DNA of 38,183 nucleotides from Geomonas paludis (GTDB taxonomy: Bacteria > Desulfobacterota > Desulfuromonadia > Geobacterales > Geobacteraceae): positions 1 to 38,183 of the forward strand of contig NZ_BLXY01000021.1 in the NCBI RefSeq assembly GCF_014193585.1, read 5' to 3'. Shown piece by piece: positions 8,989-16,371 of this stretch. Both the position numbers and the translations under genes were made by a program. The notes under the pieces were generated by a model. It did not search any database, had not been told where the DNA came from, and saw only the letters and a list, made by a program, of their open reading frames with translations. Each line of letters begins with the position of its first letter. Position 1 is the first letter of the stretch.

Positions 8989-9659
8989 CCTTTGGTTCTC
9001 TCTTCGCGCACCAGGCAGCCGTCGTCCATGTGGATGGTGCGGTCCCCCCAGGCGGCCACTTCCTGGTTGTGGGTCACCATGACGATGCTGAAACGGTCCT
9101 CGTCGCGCAGTTCGCGCAGCAGTTCCATCACCATGGTGGTGCTCTTGTGGTCGAGGTTGCCGGTCGGCTCGTCGCCCAGGAGGAGCCTCGGGGAGTTGAT
9201 GATGGCGCGCGCGATGCAGACCCGCTGCTGTTCGCCGCCGGAGAGCTCGCCGGGACGGTTCTTGAGCCGGTGCCCGAGCCCCACCCTTTCCAGGGCGTGG
9301 CGCGCCTCGGCCTCGTCCGGCACGCTGTGGAAGTACTGCGACATCATCACGTTCTCCAGCGCGGTCAGGTACGGGATCAGGTGGTGCTGCTGGAAGATGA
9401 TGCCGACGCAGTCGCGGCGGAAGCGGGCCAGGCCGTCCTCGGAGAGGGTGGCGAGGTCGGTGCCGCGCACGGTGATCGAGCCGCCGCTCGGGCGGTCCAG
9501 CCCCCCCAGCAGGTTCAAAAGGGTGCTCTTGCCCGAGCCGGAGTGCCCCATCACCGTGAGCCACTCCCCCTCGGGGACGCACAGGTCCAGGGGCTTCAGC
9601 GCGCAGATGTCGCCGTAGCTTCGGGTAAGTTGGGATGTTTCTATGATGGCAGCAGCCAT
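8982..9659 (-). CDS. ABC transporter ATPase, LolD/MacB-like
   Basis: 225 residues, the usual length for LolD-type ATPases. Walker A is GHSGSGKST (38-46), the Q-loop is at Q90-Q91, the signature is LSGGEQQR (139-146), Walker B is LLLGDEP (159-165) and the switch His is in VMVTHN (H197). The ATG at 9657-9659 has GAGAGGG upstream. It should energise the two FtsX-type permeases at 9970-12358. Such type VII systems work by mechanotransmission (extraction, secretion or signalling) rather than classical import. The stop overlaps the DUF2318 start. A 310-base repeat-filled gap separates it from the permease upstream, unusual inside this otherwise packed operon. Confidence 0.93.
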   Translation of the reverse strand: MAAAIIETSQLTRSYGDICALKPLDLCVPEGEWLTVMGHSGSGKSTLLNLLGGLDRPSGGSITVRGTDLATLSEDGLARFRRDCVGIIFQQHHLIPYLTALENVMMSQYFHSVPDEAEARHALERVGLGHRLKNRPGELSGGEQQRVCIARAIINSPRLLLGDEPTGNLDHKSTTMVMELLRELRDEDRFSIVMVTHNQEVAAWGDRTIHMDDGCLVREERTKGC

Positions 9660-9969
9660 GCGGTTGCCCTCTCGTTTCGAGCTCCTCCCCCCGGAGGGGG
9701 GAGGTTGGGAGGGGGGAAGTCTGTGCCTTGAACACCTCCCCCTCCCTAACCCTCCCCCTCCGGGGGAGGGGAACTTCGGTTCTCTCTCTTCGGTCTTTCA
9801 TCCCCCCGACGTCTTGCCTGTGTCGTCCCCCTCTCCCTCCGGGAGAGGGTCGGGGTGAGGGCGCTGCATCTCTGGGTATGTCGGAAGGGTGCGGAGCGGG
9901 CTATGGCACACCCCTCACCCGGCCTTCGGCCACCCTCTCCCGGAGGGCGAGGGGGTGGACAGGCGGGAA
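9660..9969. repeat. Repeat-filled intergenic spacer between permease and ATPase genes
   Basis: I see no gene here. It holds several palindromic elements: a CCTCCCCCC/GGGGGGAGG hairpin (about 9684-9705), a second CCTCCCCC-rich hairpin (about 9735-9772), a 33-bp element CCCTCTCCCTCCGGGAGAGGG plus TCGGGGTGAGGG (9829-9861), and the complete 42-bp element (9912-9953). The 33-bp element recurs identically at 14373-14405. As RNA these would fold into strong hairpins between two co-directional operon genes and could lower expression of the genes from the ATPase onward. Confidence 0.8.
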
Positions 9970-11130
9970 TTACTCCCCTCTCAGGCTCTGCACCGGGTCC
10001 AGCCGGAACACCGACAACAGCGGCCCGACGCTCCCCGCCAACGCGAGCAGCAGGCTCACCCCGATGGCGACCGGGAAGAACTCCGGCCGGAGCGCCGCAT
10101 CCGCGGCGAACACGCTGCGCGCGACGAATTTGGCGATCAGGCCGCCCAACAGGAAGCCCCCGGCTCCGGCGCCCACCCCCAGCAGCAGCGCCTCGACACT
10201 GAAGATGGTGAGGAGGTCCCAGCGCGAGCCTCCCATGGCCTTCATCAGCCCGATCTCCTTGCCGCGCTCCAGCACGGTGGTGCTCATGGTCCCCGCCACG
10301 CTGCTCCCGGCGGTCACCAGCACCACCGCGGTAACGAGCAGCATCAACAGCTGCACTTTGCCCAAAAGGTCCTCGCTGGTGCGCCCGACCTGGCGCAATT
10401 CCTTCACCACCGCGCCGGGAAGATGGCGCTGCAGCAGGGCCGCCTGATCCTGCAGGCTACCCTGCACCGTATCCGCCAGCAGCCGCACCTGGCTCACCTG
10501 CCCCGGCCGGCCCATCTGTCGCTGCAGTTCCTTCAGATCGATGAAGAGGGTGCCGTCCTCGTCGCCGCCGGTGCTCACCACGCCGGCGACGCGCACCCGC
10601 AGGTTCCCCTCCCCTCCGGCAAAATCGAAAAGATCACCGGTGTGAATGTGGTAGCGCGGGGTGAGGTCACTTCCTCCCAGCACTTCCCCTTCCCTGGGCC
10701 AGTCCCCGGCGACCTGCCACCACGGCGAAATCCGGCGCACCTGGGCAAAGTCCACCCCTTCGCACGGGATCTGCACCCCCTTCAGGGTGAGCGTCCCCTT
10801 GAGGTGCCAGGAGTAATTCCCCTTCACGCCGCTCTTGGCCAGCGCGGCGAGGACCTGGTCCTGGGACAGGTAGGCGGGGTCGCCGATGGCCCCGAAACGC
10901 AACCCGCCGCTGCCCACTTCGACGCGCGCGCTCTCGGGCATAATGACCAGGTTGGCGCCGTACTTTTTGGTCTCCTCGGCCACCCGCGCCCGCATCGAGG
11001 CGGAGACGAGTCCGAGGGCGGTGGCGAGGCTGGAGGCCAGGGTCAGCACGGCCAGGAGCAAGAGCGTGCGTCCCCTGCGGTGGACCAGGGCGCGCAACAC
11101 GATATGGGTCAGCCAGCGGCGCCTGGTCAT
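9970..11130 (-). CDS. FtsX/MacB-like ABC permease
   Basis: 386 residues. One N-terminal helix (about 20-42) is followed by a periplasmic domain (about 45-260) and three C-terminal helices (about 262-285, 310-340 and 352-375), the FtsX/MacB plan. Family marks include ERGKEIGLMKAMGGSR before the second core helix and a C-terminal LDPVQSLRGE. The N-terminal part SMRARVAEETKKYGANLVIMP parallels the second permease (HKMALELRSYGANIVLEP), so the two form a pair of the same family. ATG at 11128-11130 lies one base past the TGA of the upstream permease, with GAAGGGATG as ribosome site. It probably forms a heterodimer with 11132-12358. The substrate is unknown. Confidence 0.9.
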   Translation of the reverse strand: MTRRRWLTHIVLRALVHRRGRTLLLLAVLTLASSLATALGLVSASMRARVAEETKKYGANLVIMPESARVEVGSGGLRFGAIGDPAYLSQDQVLAALAKSGVKGNYSWHLKGTLTLKGVQIPCEGVDFAQVRRISPWWQVAGDWPREGEVLGGSDLTPRYHIHTGDLFDFAGGEGNLRVRVAGVVSTGGDEDGTLFIDLKELQRQMGRPGQVSQVRLLADTVQGSLQDQAALLQRHLPGAVVKELRQVGRTSEDLLGKVQLLMLLVTAVVLVTAGSSVAGTMSTTVLERGKEIGLMKAMGGSRWDLLTIFSVEALLLGVGAGAGGFLLGGLIAKFVARSVFAADAALRPEFFPVAIGVSLLLALAGSVGPLLSVFRLDPVQSLRGE

Positions 11131-11131
11131 A

Positions 11132-12358
11132 TCATCCCTTCAGCACCCGCACCGGCTCGACGGCAAGCGCCCTTTTTAGGGGAGCCGCGCTCCCGGCCAG
11201 GGCCACCGCGAGGGCGGCGCCGATGGCGGTCGGGAAGAGCCACAGCGGGGAGGTTACGGTGGAATCGAACACGGTGTGGCTGATGACGACGGCGAGCCGG
11301 TCCCCGGCGAGATACCCGAGAAGGCCGCCCAGGAGGGAGATGACCAGGGTCTCCCCCAGAAAGATGGCGGCGATCTGGAACCGGTCGGCACCCATGGTCT
11401 TCATCAGGGCGATTTCGGGGCTTCTCTTGGCCATGGAGGCCATGAGGCTCGAGGAGACGGCACAGGCGGCGGAGAAGAGGGCCAGCACGGTGAGCAGGAG
11501 CATCAGGCTCTCCAGCTTCTTGAGGAGCGCCCCCTCGGCGCTGGCGATCTGCCAGATGGGCTTGGCGCGGCTGCCCCCCATCACTTCCTCCACCCCCTTG
11601 GCCACCGAGGTCACGTAGGCGGTGCAGTACCACTTCTCGTACTCCTCGCGGGTCATCAGGGAAGGGTCCTTGCGGCCGAAGTCGTCCATGGGGACGGTGA
11701 GGGCGCTCACCAGCACGCGGGAGAGCTGCCCCGGCTTGTTCAAAAGGGTCTGCACTTCGGCCAAGGGCGCGAAGAGCTGCTCCTCCTCGAAACCGCCGGT
11801 GGTGGCGACGCCGACGATCCGGAAGGTGCGGCTCTTGCCGCCGGCCACAGCCGTGATGTCAAAACCGGGGCCTACCTTGAGGCGCTTGGCCAGCGCCGCG
11901 CCGATCACCGCCTCGTCCGGCGTCTCCGGCCAGCGTCCGTTCAGGTCCCACCAGGGCGCGGTCACCTTGACTCCCTGGATCGAATCCGGCTCCCCCGGCA
12001 CCTGCAGCGGCCTGCCGAACCAGGTGCCGGCCACGACGCCGCGCTGCCGCCCGGCCGCCGAGGCAAAATCGACCTGCCCGAAGAGGTACGGGGCGAAGCC
12101 GACGATGTTGTGTTTCCAGAAGATGGTCTTGATCTTGGGGAGGTCGTCGGACCTGAGCGCCCCCGCCTCCCCCGCCGCCGGCTCCAGCACGATGTTGGCG
12201 CCGTAGCTCCTGAGCTCCAGCGCCATCTTGTGCGACAACTCGCCGGAAATGCCGAGGAAGGCGGTGGCGACCGCCGAGCCCATGACGATGGACAAAAGCA
12301 CCAGGAGCACGGGCTTCGGGCGCTTCAGGAAAGAGTTTTTCAGGATGCGGATCAGCAT
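11132..12358 (-). CDS. FtsX/MacB-like ABC permease
   Basis: 408 residues from the ATG at 12356-12358, which overlaps the upstream stop as ATGCTGA, the same arrangement as ATPase/DUF2318; a GTG two codons earlier (12364) is possible. It has helix 1 at about 16-38, a periplasmic domain at about 40-285 and three C-terminal helices. The FtsX motif is KRSPEIALMKTMGADR, and the C-terminus is LAVEPVRVLKG. The periplasmic part contains GANIVLEP, APWWDLNGRWP and VGVATTGGFEEEQLF; the partner has SPWWQVAGDWP and VAGVVSTGGDEDGTLF at matching places. The pair is therefore duplicated and diverged. Likely function: membrane half of a mechanotransmission ABC complex acting on an envelope substrate. Confidence 0.9.
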   Translation of the reverse strand: MLIRILKNSFLKRPKPVLLVLLSIVMGSAVATAFLGISGELSHKMALELRSYGANIVLEPAAGEAGALRSDDLPKIKTIFWKHNIVGFAPYLFGQVDFASAAGRQRGVVAGTWFGRPLQVPGEPDSIQGVKVTAPWWDLNGRWPETPDEAVIGAALAKRLKVGPGFDITAVAGGKSRTFRIVGVATTGGFEEEQLFAPLAEVQTLLNKPGQLSRVLVSALTVPMDDFGRKDPSLMTREEYEKWYCTAYVTSVAKGVEEVMGGSRAKPIWQIASAEGALLKKLESLMLLLTVLALFSAACAVSSSLMASMAKRSPEIALMKTMGADRFQIAAIFLGETLVISLLGGLLGYLAGDRLAVVISHTVFDSTVTSPLWLFPTAIGAALAVALAGSAAPLKRALAVEPVRVLKG

Positions 12359-12819
12359 CCGCACCCGTCCCCGTTAAGGGTTGCGCGCAGTTCCGCCGGG
12401 AGGCTGTCGGTGAGGCGGGCGACCTTGGCCTTCAGCTTTCTCCAGGCCATGACGCCCCAGACCACCAGTACCACCATGAGCACGTGCTTCACCATCAGGG
12501 CCGGCACCTGCTGCTTGTCCGCGAAGTGGTTCCACTCGAAGCTCACGTAGAAGATGGTGCGCGGCACGCCCCCCAGGATGATCCACCAGAAGGCGAAGCG
12601 GAAGAAGCGCACCATGAGCCGGTGCGTCTTCAGGAAGAAGAGCGCCGCCTCGGGCGTGCCCAGCGCGGCCTCGACCCGGTGCACCGCGTACAGGCAGAAG
12701 GCGGAGGCCGCCAGCATGGCCGTGGCGACGTCGTGGAAGTAGTTGTTCATCATCACCGCGACCCCGAGCCAGGGGGACTGCTGCAGCAGCGAAGTCAGGT
12801 ACTGGTTCATTTCGTTCAT
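12352..12819 (-). CDS. Small four-helix membrane protein, unknown function
   Basis: 155 residues; I do not recognise the family with confidence. The ATG at 12817-12819 directly follows the TAA of the radical SAM gene, with GGGAG upstream. Helices are at about 18-46, 72-92 and 106-126, with a shorter hydrophobic stretch near 55-66. Five histidines lie at or near helix ends (H29, H47, H66, H98, H112), a spacing that could ligate heme b or a metal. CopD- or DUF2269-like proteins have a similar look. The C-terminus ends GDGCGC, a possible extra metal site. Translational overlap with the permease argues that it belongs to the ABC/DUF2318 complex. Confidence 0.8.
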   Translation of the reverse strand: MNEMNQYLTSLLQQSPWLGVAVMMNNYFHDVATAMLAASAFCLYAVHRVEAALGTPEAALFFLKTHRLMVRFFRFAFWWIILGGVPRTIFYVSFEWNHFADKQQVPALMVKHVLMVVLVVWGVMAWRKLKAKVARLTDSLPAELRATLNGDGCGC

Positions 12820-14160
12820 TTACAGGACTCCCTTCGCCTTCAGCTCTTCCCGCTCGCGGGCGAACTGCTTGAACGCCCTCCCCTGCGGGTACTGGATCAT
12901 CCACGAGGTGATGTGCGACATGGGGAAGCCGCGCCACCCCACCTGCGGGATGCGCGACAGGATGCGCGGGATGGTGAACAGCTCGGCGCGCAGCTTGACG
13001 ATGGCGTCCTCGCGGAACTCCACGCTCATGGCGGGATCGTCGTGGGAGAAGACCGCGTGGTTGCCGTCGAAGGAATCCCAGTCGTGACCGGGAATGAGGT
13101 ACGGCTCGTAGATCTTGTACAGCTCGGTCCCCGGGAAGGGGGTGGTCATCACCGGGTGCGCCGAGACCTTCAGTTCGTCGCACAGCTTCAGGATCCCCTC
13201 GTAGTCCTCGGGGCGGTCCTGGCGTCCGCCGATCATCATGAAGAGCATCACCTCGATGCCGGCGTCGCGGATCTTCTTGATGGCGTCGCGGCGCTGGCGC
13301 CCCTGCTTGTTGGTCGCCTTGTATTCCTCGAGGCTGCCGATGTTGTTCGATTCCCAGCCGACCAGCACCGCGGTGAGCCCGGCGCTGCGGGCGTTCTTCA
13401 GCAGTTCCGCCGAGCGGGGGTGATCCACCGAGACCAGGTCCCCGGAGCCGAACCACGACTTGCCGGTCAGGTTCTTGCCCATCTCGCGGTAGAGCTCGAT
13501 GGTGTAGTTCATGTTGACGCCCCAGACGTTGTCGTCGATGCCCCAGAACAGGCGTCGCTTGCTGGCGGCGATCTCGGCGACCACCTCGTCGATGGGGCGC
13601 ACGCGCACCTTGCCGCCGAAGAACTCGTGCACCGAGCAGAAGGTGCAGCGGTGCGGGCAGCCGCGCGAGGTCTGGAAGTAGCCGTAGACGTAGTTGGTGT
13701 TCCAGAGGTTGGTGACCGGATGCGGCAGCCCCTTCAACTCCGGGAAGCCACCCTGGTACACCGGCTTCAGGCTCCGCTTCTCGGCGTCGTCCAGAAGTCC
13801 CTTCCAGATCTGCTCCGCCTCGCCCAGAACGATGGCGTCGGCGTGAGCCGCCGCCTCGTCGGGGAGCGCGGTGACGTGGATGCCGCCCAAGAGGACCTGT
13901 TTCCCCTGTGCCCGCAGCCGGTCCGACACCCGGTACACCCAGGGGGCCTGCGGCGTGAGCACGGTGAAGCCGATCAGGTCGGCGTCGAGCCGGTCCGGGT
14001 CGAACACCTCCTTGTTGGCGTCGATCAGCTGCACCTCGACGTCCGGGCGAACCTGGAGCGTCAGCCCTGCCAGGTACTCCAGCACGGGGGGGGCGATGGG
14101 GAGCCCCTTCGATTTTTGCCCCTTTTCACCGAACGGGGGAGAGATGAGTACGAGCTTCAT
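12820..14160 (-). CDS. B12-binding-domain radical SAM protein, first gene of operon
   Basis: 446 residues, ATG at 14158-14160, with AGGA 10 bases upstream. The N-terminal cobalamin-type domain (about 1-145) has PPVLEYLAGL, LGGIHVTALPDEA and VLGEAEQIW. The radical SAM cluster motif is SRGCPHRCTFCS, with C168, C172 and C175. The C-terminal 90 residues contain PFPGTELYK and a basic tail. Its nearest relative in the window is 16372-17691 (shared PPVLEYLAGL, LGG.H...LPDEA, GW.GFP/LKGFPNAHI and PGT.MY-type phrases), so the four radical SAM proteins fall into two pairs. It opens the operon behind a promoter/palindrome (14233-14261) and is followed without a gap by the 4-TM gene. Substrate unknown. 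Confidence 0.9.
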   Translation of the reverse strand: MKLVLISPPFGEKGQKSKGLPIAPPVLEYLAGLTLQVRPDVEVQLIDANKEVFDPDRLDADLIGFTVLTPQAPWVYRVSDRLRAQGKQVLLGGIHVTALPDEAAAHADAIVLGEAEQIWKGLLDDAEKRSLKPVYQGGFPELKGLPHPVTNLWNTNYVYGYFQTSRGCPHRCTFCSVHEFFGGKVRVRPIDEVVAEIAASKRRLFWGIDDNVWGVNMNYTIELYREMGKNLTGKSWFGSGDLVSVDHPRSAELLKNARSAGLTAVLVGWESNNIGSLEEYKATNKQGRQRRDAIKKIRDAGIEVMLFMMIGGRQDRPEDYEGILKLCDELKVSAHPVMTTPFPGTELYKIYEPYLIPGHDWDSFDGNHAVFSHDDPAMSVEFREDAIVKLRAELFTIPRILSRIPQVGWRGFPMSHITSWMIQYPQGRAFKQFAREREELKAKGVL

Positions 14161-14232
14161 GAGTGGTGCGTCCTATTGCTAATGAAAGCAGGTGGCTAGA
14201 CCGGCTTCGGTGCGAGATGGCGTCGTAGCCGG

Positions 14233-14261
14233 AATATCTCAGATACTGTGAGATATTGCAA
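14233..14261 (-). promoter_or_regulatory. Promoter overlapping a perfect inverted repeat (operator candidate)
   Basis: On the minus strand, TTGCAA (14261-14256) and GATATT (14238-14233) are separated by 17 bases, a fair -35/-10 pair. The start would be near 14226, with a leader of about 65 nt to the ATG at 14160. The same stretch is a perfect inverted repeat, AATATCTCA-N7-TGAGATATT (14233-14257), covering the spacer and -10. This is the expected place for a repressor, or for an activator that remodels the promoter. The regulator is not identifiable here. Confidence 0.5.
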
Positions 14262-14372
14262 TGGTCCTTAAGCCTCATGTGCGATTCATGAGGCCGAGAA
14301 ACAAAGGCGGGCGAATGATTATTCGCCCCTACGGTCGCCGCGTCCCCCCTCTCCCTCCGGCCGCCGTGTCCC
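14262..14372. other. Intergenic hairpins downstream of the GT-C/TPR gene
   Basis: There is no gene here. Two perfect hairpins are present: GCCTCATG-N7-CATGAGGC (14272-14294) and GGGCGAAT-GATT-ATTCGCCC (14309-14328). In the minus direction the second is followed by GCCTTTGTTT, so it may terminate transcription from 14616-16367 before the radical SAM promoter; the first has only TT after it. Partial copies of the CCCTCTCCCTCC repeat follow at 14346-14372. Confidence 0.5.
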
Positions 14373-14498
14373 CCCTCTCCCTCCGGGAGAGGGTCGGGGT
14401 GAGGGCGCGGTTCTTTCTACACATGCTGGCCATTTCTCTGCTCTACCGAGGCACATCCCTCACCTGGCCTCCGGCCACCCTCTCCCAGAGGGCGAGGG
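14373..14498. repeat. Palindromic REP-like repeats (33-bp and 42-bp elements)
   Basis: The 33-bp element (14373-14405) matches the copy at 9829-9861. The 42-bp element (14457-14498) differs from the copies at 5869 and 9912 by a few substitutions, such as CACCTGGCCTCCGG in place of CACCCGGCCTTCGG. The rest, down to the stop codon at 14616, shows nothing I can interpret. Confidence 0.8.
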
Positions 14499-14615
14499 GA
14501 TGGACGGGGAGGTGCAGCCCTAGCCTTTGCACGCCACGTACTCACTGAATGCGGCGCGTAGCGCGGCCGGCACGAGTTGCGGGCCCTCTCCTGCATTCCT
14601 GCCTGTGCAGCATGC

Positions 14616-16367
14616 TCACGGGCCTTTGCTCCTGCCCACGCACTGCGCGAGGTTCCTACGGTACAGTTCGTTCTCCGGGTCGAGGCGCAGGGCTTGGACC
14701 AGGTGCTGCCGCGCCTCATCCATCCGCCCCTGCCTCTGGTAGAGCATGGCGACGTTGTTGTGAGCATCCGCCGAGCGCGGGTTGAGTGTAAGGACGGTAG
14801 CAAAGGCTTGCAGCGCCTCGCCGAACCTGCTCTGGCCCAGGTAGAGCATGCCGAGGTTGTAATATGTCTCCGGGAACCGGGGGTCGAGGTTCAGGGCGGC
14901 CTTGTACTCTCTCTCCGCCTCGCTGAATCGCCCCGTCTTGTCGTAGACCACGCCGAGGTTGGTGCGCGCCTCGATGTTGTTCGGCCTGATACGCAGGGCC
15001 TCGGAGTACTCCCTGACCGCCTCGTCGTAGCGTCCCTGCGACTCGTACACGACGCCCAGGCTCGTGTGCCCCCCCGCGTCGCCGGGCGCATCGTGGACCC
15101 ATCTCTCCTTGAAGACCGCATCGTTGTCCCAGGCGTGGTTGCGCTGGACGCTCGCAAAAGCGAGGACCGCCACCAGGAGCCCTCCGGTCAGCAGTACCCC
15201 CCGCTGCCAGGGTGCCGCCCCGCTCCGTTGCGCCGTCCGCTCCCAGGCCATCAGCAGGCCGGTACCTGCCAAAAAGGCAAGGCCCACGGAGGGGATGTAG
15301 AGATAGCGCTCCGCCATGAGAGCCGGCGCCAGCACGCCCGGTATCCCCGATACCGGCGCCAGGGTGATGAGTATCCAGCACATGCTGAAGAAGATCCTGC
15401 GGTCGGCCCTCCAGGCCGGGATCGTGGCGGCGACGACGAGCAGGAGCACGGCAAGCGGCGCCAGCACGTCCACGGCCAAGAAGCTCTGCTGCATCGGGAG
15501 GTCGTAGAACACCTTCAGGTCGGCCGGGAATACCAGGAGCCGCAGGTAGCGCGCCAGTAGGCCGAAGGAGGTGTAGACCCGCTCGACCAGGGGGGGACCG
15601 CCCCAGGTCGCCGCCTCCAGGATCATCGTCCTGAGCAGCAGATAGGGAACCGCGGCCAGGGCGAACAACAGCGGCAGACGGAGCCTGGTGCGGAAGCCCC
15701 CCGAGCCGAAAGAGAGCTCGTGCAGCAGGACGAGCGCGGGGAGCGTTATCGACATCTCCTTGGCGAGGAGCGATAGGAAGAAGGCGCCCAGGGAGAGGAT
15801 GAGATCCGCCACCCTGCTCCCATCCTTGAAGCGGAGGTAGCAAAGGAAGGAGAGCAGCATGAAGATGGCGCAGAGCGACTCGTTGCGGGCCGAGATCCAC
15901 GCCACCGCCTCGCTGTGAACGGGATGAACGGCAAAAACCAGCGCCGCGAAAAAGGCGGCCCCGTGCGAGCGCAGGAACTTGGCCGCGGCCAGGAAGCAAC
16001 AAAGCGACGCGGCAACGTGCAGCAGGGCGTTGGTCAGGTGATAGCCGAAGGGGTTTTCGCCCCAGAAGGCGTAATCCAGTGCGAGGGAAGCCTTGAAGAG
16101 GGGGCGGTAGTAGGGGGCCGGAGTGGCATCGGTGAGGCTTCCATACCAGACATCGGTGCTGAACATGAGCGGCAGGTTCAGCAGGCTTCGTACCAGGGAG
16201 TCTTCCTTGATGAGGCGGACGTCGTCCCAGACAAGGCCCATGAAGAGGGTGTTGCCGTAGACGGCGAAGGCAACCAGGCACACGAGCGCCAGCAGCCCCC
16301 AGACCGGAATCGCGGGGACCCCGGGGGCAACTGCGCATCCTGGCAGGTTGTCGCGTCGAGACGTCAT
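14616..16367 (-). CDS. GT-C glycosyltransferase-like membrane protein with C-terminal TPRs
   Basis: 583 residues; ATG at 16365-16367, four bases after the radical SAM stop, so translation is probably coupled. About ten helices span residues 22-410. The first loop has a DD pair (VWDDVRLI) and PYYRPLF, followed by GYHLTNALLH and AVHPVHSEAVAWISAR..L, the pattern of TMTC/PMT-like GT-C enzymes that use polyprenyl-phosphate sugars. Residues about 425-570 hold four TPR units (for example GRYDEAVREYSEALRIRPNN, then AEREYKAALNLDPRFPE). The acceptor is unknown. Because very Thr/Ser-rich secreted proteins are encoded nearby, protein O-glycosylation is a reasonable but untested idea. The membrane segments and TPR part are clear; the exact sugar chemistry is not. 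Confidence 0.85.
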   Translation of the reverse strand: MTSRRDNLPGCAVAPGVPAIPVWGLLALVCLVAFAVYGNTLFMGLVWDDVRLIKEDSLVRSLLNLPLMFSTDVWYGSLTDATPAPYYRPLFKASLALDYAFWGENPFGYHLTNALLHVAASLCCFLAAAKFLRSHGAAFFAALVFAVHPVHSEAVAWISARNESLCAIFMLLSFLCYLRFKDGSRVADLILSLGAFFLSLLAKEMSITLPALVLLHELSFGSGGFRTRLRLPLLFALAAVPYLLLRTMILEAATWGGPPLVERVYTSFGLLARYLRLLVFPADLKVFYDLPMQQSFLAVDVLAPLAVLLLVVAATIPAWRADRRIFFSMCWILITLAPVSGIPGVLAPALMAERYLYIPSVGLAFLAGTGLLMAWERTAQRSGAAPWQRGVLLTGGLLVAVLAFASVQRNHAWDNDAVFKERWVHDAPGDAGGHTSLGVVYESQGRYDEAVREYSEALRIRPNNIEARTNLGVVYDKTGRFSEAEREYKAALNLDPRFPETYYNLGMLYLGQSRFGEALQAFATVLTLNPRSADAHNNVAMLYQRQGRMDEARQHLVQALRLDPENELYRRNLAQCVGRSKGP

Positions 16368-16371
16368 GGCA

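Noticed and set aside
8989..9801. N-terminal extension of the DUF2318 frame up to 9801
   Set aside because: This part overlaps the whole ATPase gene in another frame and reads as Arg/Pro/His-rich noise. The GTG at 8988 overlapping the ATPase stop is the sensible start.
14417..14803. Minus-strand frame of 128 residues across the end of the GT-C/TPR gene
   Set aside because: It overlaps the TPR coding region in another frame and runs through the palindromic repeats, with an Arg/Pro/Ser-rich composition.
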